Source: Leuctra nigra (Eukaryota > Arthropoda > Insecta > Plecoptera > Leuctridae). From it: DNA of 64,000 bases. Below the pieces are notes generated by a model that saw only the letters and a list, made by a program, of their open reading frames with translations, did no database searches and had not been told where the DNA came from. Where the stretch lies: NCBI GenBank assembly GCA_934045905.1, contig OW203763.1:46245494-46309493 (forward strand), written 5' to 3'. Within the stretch, counting starts at the first letter, position 1. Each line of letters begins with the position of its first letter. The translations under genes were made by a program, and so were the position numbers. This document shows, piece after piece, positions 46,501 through 56,813 of this stretch.

Positions 46501-47293
46501 TATTGGCTTTCTTAAGCAGGATCATTTCAATATAATATCAGGAAAATAAAGAGAGCTATAAGAGAACTTTTGCTATTTACGATATAAGTTTATGTCAGTA
46601 TATTCATCGGTAAGAGGATTTTATTTTATTTTTCATCAAAATTCGTTTTAACTAAGTAAGATGATTTTGATAAGAAATAGTGAAAAACTATTACAGAAAA
46701 TTAAAATAAATTTCGTTAAATGTTTCATTTATATTGCTGTACATAAGAAATAGTGAAAAATACTATACAGAAAATTAAAATAAATTTTGTTTATATTGCT
46801 GTAATGCTGCCTTGTGTTTCAAAATTGTATCGAAATATATTTTATTTTTTAACTTTTAATTTTATCTTAATTATTTTTTATTTTGTGTACATTTCGTAAC
46901 TTTAGTATTTGGGAAGGATGCGTCGTAACCTATTAGTAGGGATTAGGGAACCTTCCAAGAATACGCCTCTCGACTGAGGGAATCCACAAAAACCTGAGTC
47001 AGAAGGACAGCCTCGGGAATCGAACCTCTACTGGCGGAGCAATCTTGCTCCGCCCTAATTTAACGAGTCAATGAGTAGAAACGTAAAGAACACTTACCGA
47101 ATGTATATAAATACAAATTCCCCCATAAAGGTATCCGCAACGGTCCTGGAATGTCTTTAAATGGCTTCACTTGACCAGTAGTAAAAGCCGAGCTGAATGT
47201 GCGTGACGATGTGACGGAGGGTCGTCTGAGTGTGAACATGTTGTGATGTCGGTCAGCGACCTTGTCGTTGTGGCGGTGTGTCGGTGTGAACAC
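27406..47293 (-). CDS. Mitochondrial-clan cytochrome P450, eight exons, interrupted by two tandem arrays
   Basis: Haem-thiolate monooxygenase of the mitochondrial CYP clan. Exons in gene order: 47293 or 47239-47098, 37244-37016, 34489-34299, 33768-33570, 33006-32835, 32114-31869, 28516-28354, 27566-27406. From Met 47239 they give exactly 501 codons including the stop; every junction is in phase. Landmarks: Arg/Ser-rich presequence MFTLRRPSVTSSRTFSSAF, hinge DIPGP, I-helix SDGLSTT (about 306-312), K-helix ETFR (364-367), PERW (about 418), haem loop PFGHGTRTCAGRRFAEQD with Cys about 446. The one lesion is a TAG at 37120-37122 (codon 89) at the edge of the 143-bp array. As assembled the gene would be null unless the arrays are wrong or are bypassed. 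The subfamily (CYP12/49/301/302-like) is not decided; the substrate is unknown. Confidence 0.92.
28079..28301. mobile_element. TIR element in P450 intron 7
   Basis: Left end tacacttggccaaacaaaaa and right end ttagttgtgctaagtacgtgta are rough inverted copies bounded by TA. Internal words match the element at 590-783. It ends 52 bp from exon 7. Confidence 0.55.
28354..28516 (-). CDS. P450 exon 7: PERW and haem loop
   Basis: Begins THVNLTPNVLFRSEEFFSRP, directly continuing PKG from exon 6, then FLPERWLRG and PFGHGTRTCAG. The haem-ligand Cys codon is 28358-28360. The acceptor plus the first ~18 nt belong to the 71-bp array unit. Confidence 0.94.
28498..31408. repeat. 71-bp tandem array, 41 copies, spanning a 3' splice site
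   Basis: The unit contains gtgtcagattcacgtgcgtc, tgtcaagcaagagtttaccg and cgtgttattacatg(g/a)caac, with a strict 71-bp period. Copies differ almost only at one g/a site, plus a single g-to-t near 29950. Read on the minus strand, each unit holds the last ~53 nt of P450 intron 6, the acceptor cttgacag, and the first ~18 nt of exon 7. Each also contains CACGTG. Only the copy at 28498-28516 continues into the exon. Confidence 0.97.
31521..31549. repeat. Poly-A run
   Basis: About 29 consecutive A in P450 intron 6, near the outer end of the 71-bp array. It could be a retroposon tail; nothing recognisable precedes it. Confidence 0.85.
31869..32114 (-). CDS. P450 exon 6: I-helix end to K-helix
   Basis: Begins TVPSVLCNLYCLATNPEKQE, contains VVKETFRLYP (the ExxR motif of the K-helix) and ends SGYEIPKG at donor GTGAGT. 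Phase 0 at both ends (82 codons). Confidence 0.94.
32230..32640. repeat. Degenerate A-rich simple repeat
   Basis: Irregular repeats of aaaatcaaaa with interspersed aatctcgctacaaaa, in P450 intron 5. The segment after it (to about 32800) resembles the foldback family of 9225-9690. Confidence 0.7.
32835..33006 (-). CDS. P450 exon 5: first part of the I-helix
   Basis: Acceptor tttttcag; begins LTDEFFNNTIKQIEQTTQEE and ends SLFSDGLST at donor GTAAGA. The usual (A/G)Gx(D/E)T(T/S) oxygen-activation motif is DGLSTT here, with Ser in the acidic position. Confidence 0.92.
33570..33768 (-). CDS. P450 exon 4
   Basis: Acceptor ttggtcag; reads SSGMICFETRLGCFGGTPTE and continues to LPIYRYIPTPKWKQMMKAED, donor GTGGGT. 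The ETRLGC pattern is typical of mitochondrial-clan P450s. Confidence 0.92.
34299..34489 (-). CDS. P450 exon 3: C-helix region
   Basis: Acceptor tactctcag, then NGSEWYRLRSAVRQMMLRPK. The WYRLRSAV block is the WxxxR C-helix that contacts haem. It ends IAKWALE plus one base at donor GTAAGT. Confidence 0.92.
34490..37015 (-). other. P450 intron 2 (2.5 kb)
   Basis: Contains the palindrome 34557-34864 next to a transposon end (about 34521-34556), then AT-rich sequence with words such as caaaatttcagctcgatcgg that recur near 49550-49680. No exon seen. Confidence 0.6.
34557..34864. mobile_element. 308-bp near-perfect foldback palindrome
   Basis: The arms of about 145 bp are complementary almost throughout: gagcgtttttttgttgaaat, ttgtcttcccact, tagtaacgaccca and aacactttgaggtcg pair with their inverted copies around a short AT centre near 34710. 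Inserted in a terminal repeat like that of the 48943-51109 element. Confidence 0.85.
37016..37244 (-). CDS. P450 exon 2: interrupted copy, contains in-frame stop
   Basis: Acceptor tctgctgcag, then KYKVGKYHKVLEELHLRYGP and LVRQDLGRERVIHVF come from the last array unit. After this the copy reads HLIRT, stop, T where relatives have about seven residues of the type DPDDIRT. It then returns to VYAHEDVMPHVSPLQVTTQ and IYRQAKDMSPGLGN, ending AATGT/GTCAGT. The frame is kept across the break and into exon 3 (split Val, then NGSEWYRLR). Confidence 0.8.
37122..44843. repeat. 143-bp tandem array, 54 copies, spanning P450 exon 2 and its 3' splice site
   Basis: Period exactly 143 bp; 54 units fit without remainder. 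Copies differ by few substitutions (tcactcgctc or tcacgcgctc; acatgg or acgtgg; one degraded copy near 40230). On the minus strand each unit has attagaacatgcatgttgca, the acceptor tctgctgcag and 107 nt coding KYKVGKYHKVLEELHLRYGP to VIHVF. No unit has a recognisable donor. Since 143 is not a multiple of 3, reading through shifts the frame at every copy. The repeated 66-residue frames are this unit, not separate genes. Confidence 0.98.
44991..45892. mobile_element. Inverted-repeat element bounded by TA
   Basis: Ends taggggaagtaggggcataa ... complement ttatgcccctacttcccccta, with TA on both sides. The motif ggggcataacgggg also recurs inside, near 45480 and 45690. The interior has gatgat/atatgat simple repeats. 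Confidence 0.7.
46935..47050 (-). repeat. tRNA-derived SINE-like sequence
   Basis: On the minus strand it contains gaggttcgattcccgagg, a B-box match, and gcggagcaagattgctccgc forms a small hairpin. It lies 48 bp inside intron 1 from the exon 1 donor. Confidence 0.4.
47098..47293 (-). CDS. P450 exon 1: presequence and proline hinge
   Basis: Two in-frame Met codons are possible, at 47293 and 47239. The second gives a typical mitochondrial presequence (Arg, Ser and Thr rich, no acidic residue in the first 20) and a normal 500-residue protein, so I prefer it. The exon reads to PGPLRIPLWGNLYLYTF and ends TTCG/GTAAGT. Confidence 0.85.
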
Positions 47294-47385
47294 TGAATGA
47301 GGCGCTGTCTAAAGGTCGAATCATCGTTAATGTCTGGGCGCTTTGGCTGCGAGTGGGAGAGGAGAGGAGATGTGTTGTGATGCTG

Positions 47386-47868
47386 CAGTGGCGGAACTAT
47401 GGGGGGGGGGGGGATTTTTCACTTCACTTCAGTGACTTTCGCAAATATATTATATTAAATATTCTTTCAGAGTGTATTATAAGTTGACATGGAGCATACG
47501 TGTTTAAATAAATAATTAAAGGGACTAAAAGACATCACGCTAAAAATGGGATATTTTGACCCCCCCCCCCCCCCCCCCTCCCCCACCCTAAAAGATGTCC
47601 CAACTCTATCTATAACTGACAGTGAACGTATCAGAATTTGTCGCTTTTAGCGAAATTTCAGGTCCCGTCATATCATATAAAATGCTTTCAAAACGTGACG
47701 TCCCACTGGCTCCAGACCCACCCCCCTTCCCCCTGTCACACTGTGTCCCATACTAATGCCCCCCCTCCCCCCTGAAGCGTGACGTATTTGCATTGCCTCG
47801 CCCCCAAACCCCCTATCAAAACGGGGGGGGGGGGGGGATATCGCGGGGATATGATGGTTCCGCCACTG
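47386..47868. mobile_element. hAT-like element containing a GGGGCTGTGC-family relic
   Basis: Terminal inverted repeat cagtggcggaac(t)at ... atggttccgccactg; flanking gatgctg and gatactg are an imperfect target duplication. Inside, about 47520-47790, is a relic of the family seen at 8215 and 62896 (gctaaaaatgggatattttg). Long C and G runs may be unreliable sequence. Confidence 0.65.
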
Positions 47869-48942
47869 GATACTGGACGGGATTGTTTGGGGTGTTAGGA
47901 CCAAACAAATAAACATTCCAAGGTCCTTATCAATATCATATATCATATGCTGCTTTCGAACTTGACACTATATTAACAATGATAAAAGACTGTAACGCCT
48001 ACGGTTCAATGGTTCAATCATCGTTTGGTTCAACGAATGTTATTAGAACTGATCATATAATTTTCCTTCAATGAATTTTGGACCTCCGAGGTAGAAGGCC
48101 AGGTGTCCATTTATCTCGACTTTGCGTTGCACACTTTCGGAATCATGCCATTGCCATCAAGCTCTATCTATTGCCATTGACTGAAGTTATACATATGTAT
48201 TGAAGTTTTCTCTTACAAAATAACTTCCGTTACTGTCACCATTTTAAATAATAAATATTATGATTGGATCATGGAGTTTTATTTAAACCTCCATGATTGG
48301 ATGACCGCAGACTATAACTGGTGCTGAGTTCACCTCAAGAATAATTGAAATGGACATTGGGCCTTCTACCTCTGAGCCACAGAATTGATTATTGAATTCA
48401 ATTAATTTAATGAAACATTTAACCGTGATTTCATTTCAAGTCTATTTGCTGAACATATTGGCTTAAGACAATCCGGTAGGTACTAGAAATATTTTGTTTC
48501 TGATCAATGAATTAATCGAAACAATGAATCAGTGAATACTGGGCGAAATATTGTATTAAATAAATATAATAAAAATAAAAATTCCACCTAAATGACAACG
48601 TAAATTCTAAACTACTGGACCGATTTTCATGAAATTTGAACCACAATTTCATTTTATGTAGAGCTTTGAGATAGACTAGGATTTTTGTGATTGAACAGAT
48701 AGGGCAATAATAGTGGACTGTAATACACTTGAAGTTACCATATTTCTTGAGTACTTTATACATCTTTATAATTTTGAACCTAATAATGTAGTCAGAAAAA
48801 TTATTCTAGTCTATTTCAAAGTTACATATTATATGTAGATAATATAAAAAAATATTTGACCAAAATCAGTTCATTGTTGGTCAACATATTTTGTCATCTG
48901 TCCAATAATGTCCAAAATCCATTGTTTGTATAGAAAATTATT

Positions 48943-51109
48943 ACTAGGAAAACGCTCTGTGTAACGCGTTGATGAGCGAGCACGGATACACGCAACACCT
49001 CGAACCGAAATTATGTCTATCGAATGTCATTAAAAGCCAATAATTCTTTAGTTTCGTCACATACTTGTATAAAAATCTACAAAATCTACAAAAATATTGG
49101 TGCCAATCCTTGCTAAGTTTTAAGTTGATCGATTAAACCTTTATGATTGAACGGTTCCTTGTTAATATTCAAAAATCACAGGATCTCGTTCAAAAAATAT
49201 ACCTGGGGCCACCCATATGATATGATATGTAGTGTGTGTACACAATATCAGATCAATCTGTTGAACGGTCATTATTAGTTTCATATCGTTTAAAACTTTC
49301 TGCTCTAACTACCTTGCCTTGAACTGTAGATTCGAAGTCGCCGTGAATTTGACAGCCAACACGAAATACTTTAAATGTTGGTACCAATGACCATGCGAAG
49401 TTTTTAGTTGGTCGGTCAATCGGTTCCAGTTTAAATTTCAAAAATCACAGGAAAAATGGTTTCAAATTTGAACCAATTGGAGGATTAAACTGATTTTTTT
49501 TTTGATTGGGTACAATGTTGGTTGCAATGACTTTGCTAAATTTCAAATTGATCGAACCAACCAATCGAAAGATAATTTTTATAAAATTTGAACCAATCAC
49601 AGGATCCCGTTCAGAAAAGATCCCAGGGATCGCATAGATTACGTTAGTATGTGTACAAAATTTCAGATCGATTGGTTGTGCGGTTTGACCTGGGCAGTGC
49701 AGGCAAAAAAAAAAAAAAAAAAAAAAAAAAACACACAGAGAAAGTGCCATAAGAGTACCGTGGTGACGCTCGCTACGCTCGCTCAAAAAATTAAAAAACA
49801 AAAACATTAACAATGTACAATTTTTTTATGTTAGTAACAGTATGCATTAACTGTAGAAAAAATTTCAGTAACTTATCATGGATACCTACAGAGGTATGTA
49901 AGATTGAAGTTATGTGTTATTTTGCCAGTCAAGGCTGGGGCTCACCCCTTAATTAAGCGAGCGGAGCGAGCGTCTCCACCTAAAACTTATGGCACAAATC
50001 TCTGTTTTTTTTTTCATTTTTTTGTTTATTTGTGTTTTTCGCATTAAATTTTAAACGAAGTAACGGATCTGGCCAAATTTTTTCACAAAAGATTCATTAC
50101 TATCCACTGCAGAAGGCTATTGATTTCCAGCAAAATCTATCTATTAGTTTCATCGGAAACTGGATTGTAGATTGTACATCTTGGCTAGAGAGCTTGGCAA
50201 TATGGAAGAATCTCTGCGTTCACATTGAAACTGCAATCGTTTGTCCGATCATCACCAAATTTGCGTGGTAATTGGGTTAAGTATTTTTGACTCTCTCAGA
50301 CAAACATGTATTATAAGTACTTCGAGAGTTCAAAAGAATCATATTAATCAGTACAATGTCAATGTCAAAATGAACCTATGTAGCATTGAAACCTATAGCT
50401 TAACTATATAAATGGCATTATGAAAGAAACTCCGTGTGCAAATTGACTGGAATCTTTTTATCGATCATCATAACATTTTGTATGGTCATTGGGACCTGCA
50501 TTATAAGTATATTTTGACACTCTCAGACAAACCTGTAATGAATTTCAAGAGTGTATATTTCAAAACAATCATAATTAGTAATGTCAATGTCAAAATGTAA
50601 GCAAAAAAAACTGCTTCCTTGATTAATTTTATTCTAAGTACCATGATATTATGTGCCCGTCTTGGACAGCTTGCCGAACTCCTGTCCCTCCTCCTCCTCC
50701 TGTCCTGTCTCCTGTGACTCCTGTCGTGTCAATTGACATTGACAGGAGTTGTTAAACTATTTTGATATTCTGTCAGTGATTATTATTTCTGTTTGGCGAT
50801 GGTCTCTTGAAAGTTTTTAGTAAATGTAAGTTTAATTGGTAATCAAACCATTTTCTGGAGACATATTGAACTTTTCTGTGATGCCCGGAATGACGGGAAA
50901 GTCTTTGCTTATCTTGTATTTATATTTAAAGTATAGGTAAGGTTTTGTAGCAATCTTGCCAGTCACTGAAAAAAAAATGAACTTTTCTGTGCTCCTGTAA
51001 GTATTTTTATTTATGGATTATTTACGGGATTTCGGTTAGATCTTGGCTAGATATGCTGCACATACCAGTGCTCGCTTATCAACGCGTTACACCGAGCGTT
51101 TTCTTAGTT
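48943..51109. mobile_element. 2.2-kb terminal-inverted-repeat element
   Basis: Left end actaggaaaacgctctgtgt then aacgcgttgatgagcgagc; the right end is its complement with few changes. The interior repeats gaccaatc/gatcgatt-type blocks and poly-A, without a transposase frame. The same terminal sequence occurs at 34521-34556. Confidence 0.7.
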
Positions 51110-52478
51110 GAATAAAGAACATAATTAGATACTATTTGCAAATAATTATCAAATCTTATTTATTTGTACGAAAACTAAATGATCTATATATCTATGTATC
51201 GCATTTATCTATATATTTTTTTTCCTTTAATTGTAACTTTAGAATTATAATATGTTGTTTATTTTCTCAATGTCTTGAATCGACCTGCATTTGTTGTGAA
51301 TATTATTTGTTAGTTATAAAACCTACTGATAAGTCGGATTGACTTAGTAGGGCTATTTATGTGTGCATAAAAAAGTGTTTTGTAATATTATTTCTTGTGT
51401 GATCAATAAAAAAAAAATGTATTACTCTACTCTAACTCAAACTCATGTGATTTCTCCGCGTCCTGTATAAGAATATGTTGGTTTTTTGTTTGTCTTTAAT
51501 ATTTACAGATTTCACATATCTCGATCTATAACCGATTGATTACTCACTTCCGGTCAAAATGTGTGGAAATTTCTGTCAAAAGATTCGCATGTCGTCCTGG
51601 CCCATGCTGGCACTATCATTCTGCATAATTTCAACTTTCTAGATACAACCGTTTGATCTGTAGAGATGGGCATGGGCAATCAAACCGTAGACAGCCAGCC
51701 AGCCAGCCGTGGACAGTTTGTTTGTAGTAGAAGCAACATGAAAGTCATTTTGAGCATGTTTCAGGCCAAATTTTCCCTCTGAAGGGATGATCGCACCATC
51801 TCTGAAATTTGGTAGAGTGTTGTCAGGTAGCTAAATGTACCCGATTAATATAGTTCTCAACTTCCATTTCTATGCTAGCCGACCTCTAAAACAGGGTACT
51901 TAACAACGGGTTGTATTTTTTTTTGACAATTGTGATATTTTTAATACCATAACATTATTTGACGTGTATATAAAATAAGTCAGGACGTTAACAGTGTTGT
52001 TAACCCACATGGTAATTAAATTTCTAATAATAATTAGTATAACTCGCGTAGTGGTGTAGCATGGGGGTTGGCAGCGTCGACTCGATTTGGTTATTCTTTT
52101 TGGAATGAAAAATACACACACGCACATACTTGTTTCAAATCTTTGGCGCGTTTGGCGATTTCATTCAACTTACCAGTCATGCGCACAGTGGAGCTGCAGT
52201 CAGTTGAGAGCATTACAGACTCACTTTTACATGGCGGGCGAAAATCTTTTATTGTGCATTTAGGACAATTATTAGAAAGTAAATGAATTAATATGTACGT
52301 ATTATATTTTTAAAAGCTTATATATATAACTTGTTTTCAATAAAATCAAGTTAAATATGTAATATTTGTGAAATAAGATTTTGGAGGCGTGGTTTTATAT
52401 GACTCCTACGCTGTGAATTGTCCAATGGTATTTTGTGCAATGATCACATGTCTACGCGCGTAATTTTGTATACATAAT

Positions 52479-52489
52479 ATTGGCGCAAA
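52479..52489 (+). promoter_or_regulatory. E2F-like site upstream of ZNF367
   Basis: attggcgcaaa, one base from the half-palindromic TTTGGCGC/GCGCCAAA E2F consensus, 64 bp before the preferred ATG. Vertebrate ZNF367 is linked with cell proliferation, so E2F control would make sense; this is inference. Confidence 0.35.
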
Positions 52490-52552
52490 GACACGTTGGG
52501 TGGATAAGTGTTGAGTGACAAAGTGATCGGGTGTGTAAAAGTGCTGATTATT

Positions 52553-52883
52553 ATGGCTTTAAAGACTCCAAGACGTTATAACTTTAGTGAGGACGTAGAT
52601 AGTAACTATTTAGAGAACCCGCCACTTTCTGATTCAAAGATGTACCCATGGAATTGGGGTAATGAAGCAAGGGATGCTCACCTAAGTCCTACCAGCTCGT
52701 GCAGTCCAAACTCACCAGATTCTGCTTTGCGAAATGAGAGTAAACGTGGTCGACCTAGAGCTGATGCGATTACTAATCTGATGGTGGAAGGGTCAACATC
52801 ACCCAGTGCTATCAAGTGCCGCTACTGTAACCGAGTATTCCCGAGGGAGAAATCGTTACAAGCACACCTACGGACTCATACAG
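52553..52883 (+). CDS. ZNF367: ZNF367 exon 1
   Basis: Ser/Pro-rich N terminus, AT-hook-like KRGRPR and the first C2H2 finger, ending HTG with a split codon at ACAG/GTACCT. Confidence 0.9.
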
Positions 52884-55405
52884 GTACCTACCTACCTAGG
52901 GTGTCATGCTTAATTCTTAGCATAGCATGTCCTAGCTGCCCTTCACTTTATCTAGCTAACAGCTAACTTGTCAAATCACCCATTTGGACAGACAATGTCG
53001 TCATCCGTCAAAACAAAGGACACGGCATACCTACCTACCCTTGCTAGAAGTGATATTTAGCTGTCGGAGAATACATCTGTCCATCGGCTGTGACATTATT
53101 TATGTAACGAGACTTTGTGGAGAGTAAGATCATGAGAGAAAACGGTTTAATGGATGGTACGTTCATCTTTCAGGGGAACGACCGTATACTTGCGACTACC
53201 CTGGCTGCACGAAAGCGTTCACGCAAAGCGGCCAACTGAAGACACACCAACGTCTACATACAGGGGAGAAACCTTTCATCTGTTCCAACGTCGGCTGCGA
53301 GATGCGATTCACTCACGCCAACCGTCATTGTCCCGATCATCCGTACTCGACATTACAACGCAGCGATGACTTTGTGTTACGCCCCGTTGCGGCCAACACT
53401 GAGCAATCCAATGATGTCTTGCATTGGCTAGACAGGTGAGACGAGTTCAACTTTAAATCACCCACTCATTAATACCTACCTAGTAGAAGGATGAAACTTG
53501 GTTGTCATGTTGTAGTTAGCAAACATTCAAAAATATATCTAGCACTAAACACTAGTCTTCTACATTGAATGAAAATTAAGTTGTCAATCAGTTTTTGTTA
53601 TGAAGTACGTACTAAAGGTTTTGGTCAATGAATATCTTCCCTAAAGTAACCTCTAGCAGTGAAGATTCATTGTTCAAAGGAACTACCATGATGTATGCTG
53701 GGACTGGAACCCAAATGAATTTTAATTCTGATTCTGGTTCAATTTTATTTTAAATATCGGTTCCGGTTCTATTTGTGTGCTGGGTTAAACATAAACATAA
53801 ACATTCAGACTTATTTACTTAAATTTTTTTAATCGACTTTTTGTAATGTGCAGTAGATTGCATAACTAAGGCGTTGTCTTATTAATTGACTCCGATATTT
53901 ATTACATACCGATAAACTGTTAACAGAAATTTAATCATTTGAGATTAAGAGAGTAAATTTAGAAGGTAGAAGTAAATGTTTATTGTTTACTAATTCAATA
54001 CCTAGTAACAGAACCTTAATGGAACACAAATAATGTTCAATATGAATAAAGGTTCTGATTCCATCCCATGTGCTGAGGGTTTGTTCTTCAAAGACAAACA
54101 GCGAGATTTCAGGATGTTTGGGGATGCCGAGCTAGTAGGGATGAAAGTATAAAATTAAAGTTCATCCCTATATAGGGATGAACTTTAATTTTCCAGTTTT
54201 TCCCAATACAAAAATCTCTTCAAATGTTTTTTCAGTGTACCTACAAACTTAAAATATTCTACACAAAATAAGCGTGAGGTAATCAAAATTCTGACCTTCA
54301 ACAGATAGGTGAATTAGGTGACCTATCTGTTGAAGGTAAGAATTTTGATCACCTCTTCTTGCTTGACGATGATATCCACGGTCCACCTGTACTGTATTGT
54401 ACATGTCCACGGGATGATAATACAAATAGGTACACAAATATACATCGGGTACCCTCGAACATTTACCTAATGTGGAAAAATCTGATTTAGGTAATGAACA
54501 TAAACATTCACATTGGGTTTCTCACACCAAAAACAGTGTAACTGCTGAATGGGTTACCTACCTGTGTTTTGAACTTGAGAGGCCATATTGCCTGTTTCTG
54601 CTCATAGAAATAGTTCCAGAAATTTTCTGAATTTTCCGTCATTACGATGTAGGTTGGTAGAATTGTGATTGTGAGTTGTAGAATTGTGGATTGTGAATTT
54701 TGCTGCTCAGTGCTAAATAGTGTATTATTATTTGATTTTGATGAATTTGATTATTTTAGGTACAAAAAAGAAAGAGAAGTTCGAACTCCAAGCACCAGCT
54801 CTGATCGAAAATTGAAAATGAGAAAGTCTGAAAACGAAAACGATTCCGAACCGAACACTAAAGTAAGAAAATCGAAGATCCGCAAAGGTTTAATAAGTGA
54901 AATGGAACAACAAGAAAACGTTCACAGCGTAAAATGCTCCCCTCGTAAGAATCCACCGATCACGAACAACGGACGTTGTTTACCGATCCCCTGGCAGCTC
55001 TCTACCAAATGTGACTCGGACGGAACGGAAAACATCAGCACGGACGACTGCTGCTCCCCAGAAGACACGTGGAAGCGGAGCGACAACTACCGTCTCGAAC
55101 AGCCCAAGAAGCGGTGGCTACGTGAAGCATGTCAAGATCAATCTCTCTGGGGCGACAAACAAGATCTTGCTACGCCATTGCAGTGGAACGACACCACAGA
55201 GACAGCCAACCAAAACAGACCATCCGTTTTAATGCTCGCCGTTCAAGAGAAACCATTTGTCGTGTACGAGGAACCGGAAGAGCAGTCCAAGTGGCAGGGA
55301 GCGTTGGCGCTCATGCAGTTGGCAAAAGCCAAGGATGTAGAATCTCAAACCAATTCCAAACACTCTCCACTGAATCTTTCCCAACCGCGATACATGCAAC
55401 TGTAA
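52553..55405 (+). CDS. ZNF367: ZNF367-like C2H2 zinc-finger transcription factor, three exons, complete
   Basis: Nuclear DNA-binding protein. Exons 52553-52883, 53174-53435 and 54760-55405 join in frame to 412 residues. An earlier in-frame ATG at 52508 would add 15 residues; the second is preferred because [11 protein letters not shown] starts the charged region. An AT-hook-like [10 protein letters not shown] (64-73) precedes finger 1 ([20 protein letters not shown], about 89-108), finger 2 ([20 protein letters not shown]) and an atypical third ([20 protein letters not shown]). The C terminus has the family motif ending [10 protein letters not shown]. Rx[30 protein letters not shown] and THANRHCP are the ZNF367 signature order. 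The gene looks intact. Confidence 0.93.
53174..53435 (+). CDS. ZNF367: ZNF367 exon 2
   Basis: Acceptor catctttcag; [20 protein letters not shown] completes the TGERP linker from exon 1. Ends NDVLHWLD plus two bases of Arg at donor GTGAGA. Confidence 0.92.
53436..54759 (+). other. ZNF367 intron 2 (1.3 kb)
   Basis: Contains a decayed element (about 53693-54070) related to 19270-19693, and two hairpins: about 54154-54189 (aaagttcatccctatata and complement) and 54279-54353 (gacctatctgttgaaggt and complement). Confidence 0.7.
54279..54353. repeat. Hairpin in ZNF367 intron 2
   Basis: ggtaatcaaaattctgacct then tcaacagataggt pair with acctatctgttgaaggta then agaattttgatcacc around a loop of about 10 bp. 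Confidence 0.8.
54760..55405 (+). CDS. ZNF367: ZNF367 exon 3
   Basis: Acceptor gattattttag; reads [20 protein letters not shown], a long polar low-complexity part, and [15 protein letters not shown] before the TAA at 55403-55405. The long frame upstream of 54760 is intron. Confidence 0.9.
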
Positions 55406-55764
55406 GCGTCATTACCATTTCATACTCGTGAACATGCCGTTGCGGTATTACTTGGTTTTACTCATGCATTGAGGCTCTGAATTATTGCTGCCGAGGGACA
55501 GATTCAATGGAGAAGGCTTTAACTGATGCAGGTTGATTGGGGAAACAATCCAATATAAAATTGTAAATTTTGACTGTTGGCAACATAAATAGATTTTTTT
55601 TCATGTTTTTTTTATTTTTTTTTTATCAAAATTAAGCTTTAACTTTTTACATATTTTTTACTTGTTTGGTACCTATCTAGTTAAAATATTTGTTCAAGTA
55701 AAAAAAGTAAAGATTAAAAGGCGCAAAAAATGAGACTGGGTAGGTAGCTGCTACAGAAGATGAA

Positions 55765-55770
55765 AATAAA
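55765..55770 (+). promoter_or_regulatory. Candidate polyadenylation signal for ZNF367
   Basis: AATAAA about 360 nt after the stop codon, the nearest good match that I see. Confidence 0.35.
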
Positions 55771-56813
55771 TGTCAATTATGTTTCCTTTATGTTGCTTTC
55801 TCATACTTTTAACTGCCTTGTGGTTCAAATTATTGAACAAATATGAAAAATATTATGTAATGAATGGGTAGGTATGATCGTATTTCAAAAATTTAAATTA
55901 TATCAAAATTATTTTACTCTGCACATTTTGTAATGTTTTCTGTATATTTTAACTTTCTTCTTTGAGTCACTTTCAATTTTGATTCTTTGATTGTTATGTT
56001 TCAACACGTTTCCCTAATCGGCTTGAAATGCAGTTAAAGTCTCTTTAGCATCAGTTTCTTCAGACCAGTTATTAATGGAATGTGAATGCAAATCCGTATG
56101 AGTAATCACCGAACTTAGATTATTTTCTACTGGTAAGGCGGGTATTAAAATATGACCGAAGCTCTCGCATTTTGCCATTAGTTTGGGACAATTTCTAATA
56201 TTCAACAAACTACCTAAATTTTAAAATGTAGGTATCAGTTCAAAGTACTATAAATGAATTACCAATTAAATGCAATTGCTAATTTTGTTAACCTAATTTT
56301 AATAAATGCATGACAGTGCTTTAATCTCTTTATTCAATTAGTATTTGTTTTAATTAATTAATTAATTTTATAAACGAAAAAATTCAAATTAGTTGTTCTT
56401 TAACACAAACGTATAGTGAATTTTTCGGCACCACAGTTTAAGATGTGTCTACAGCGATATTATTTACAGCCACTAGATGAGGGAGATATAACTAGGTGCT
56501 AGCAGCCCGCAAAACATCTTGACTAATCTATGCAGATAAGCCTATATAATATAGCATAGTGCAAATCAGGAGCAATTAAATTCAGGAATATTTATGCCAT
56601 TATGTTCCATTACAATGAACTCTTCTTATGGATTTTATATGGCACCGGTGTCTGTAGTAATTAAATTATTTACCTAGTGTTTGATTTCTTATTACCGTAT
56701 TAAGTAATTACATTTAATCAATTTTACATCCTAGATTATCAAAGAACAATAGATTTGTTTTTATTCTAATTCTATGCACTTCTGAAAATTTATATCCTTC
56801 ATTGACTTTAGAT

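Larger units (their letters stand above)
44844..47097 (-). other. P450 intron 1 (unexpanded part)
   Basis: Holds the inverted-repeat element 44991-45892 and a SINE-like piece near exon 1. The rest is AT-rich without exons. A duplicated stretch near 46670-46800 repeats ataagaaatagtgaaaaa and acagaaaattaaaataaatt. Confidence 0.6.
47294..52507. other. Intergenic region between divergent P450 and ZNF367
   Basis: No coding sequence supported. Contains the element 47386-47868, dispersed repeat pieces (48580-48800 and 51520-51870), the 2.2-kb element 48943-51109 and a poly-A run near 49705-49730. Promoters for both genes should be here, but no clear TATA box is assignable. Confidence 0.65.

Noticed and set aside
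54665..54759. Extending the ZNF367 last exon upstream to an ATG at 54665
   Set aside because: The acceptor at 54758-54759 joins exactly in phase with exon 2 (split Arg then YKKERE), and the upstream residues do not resemble the family.
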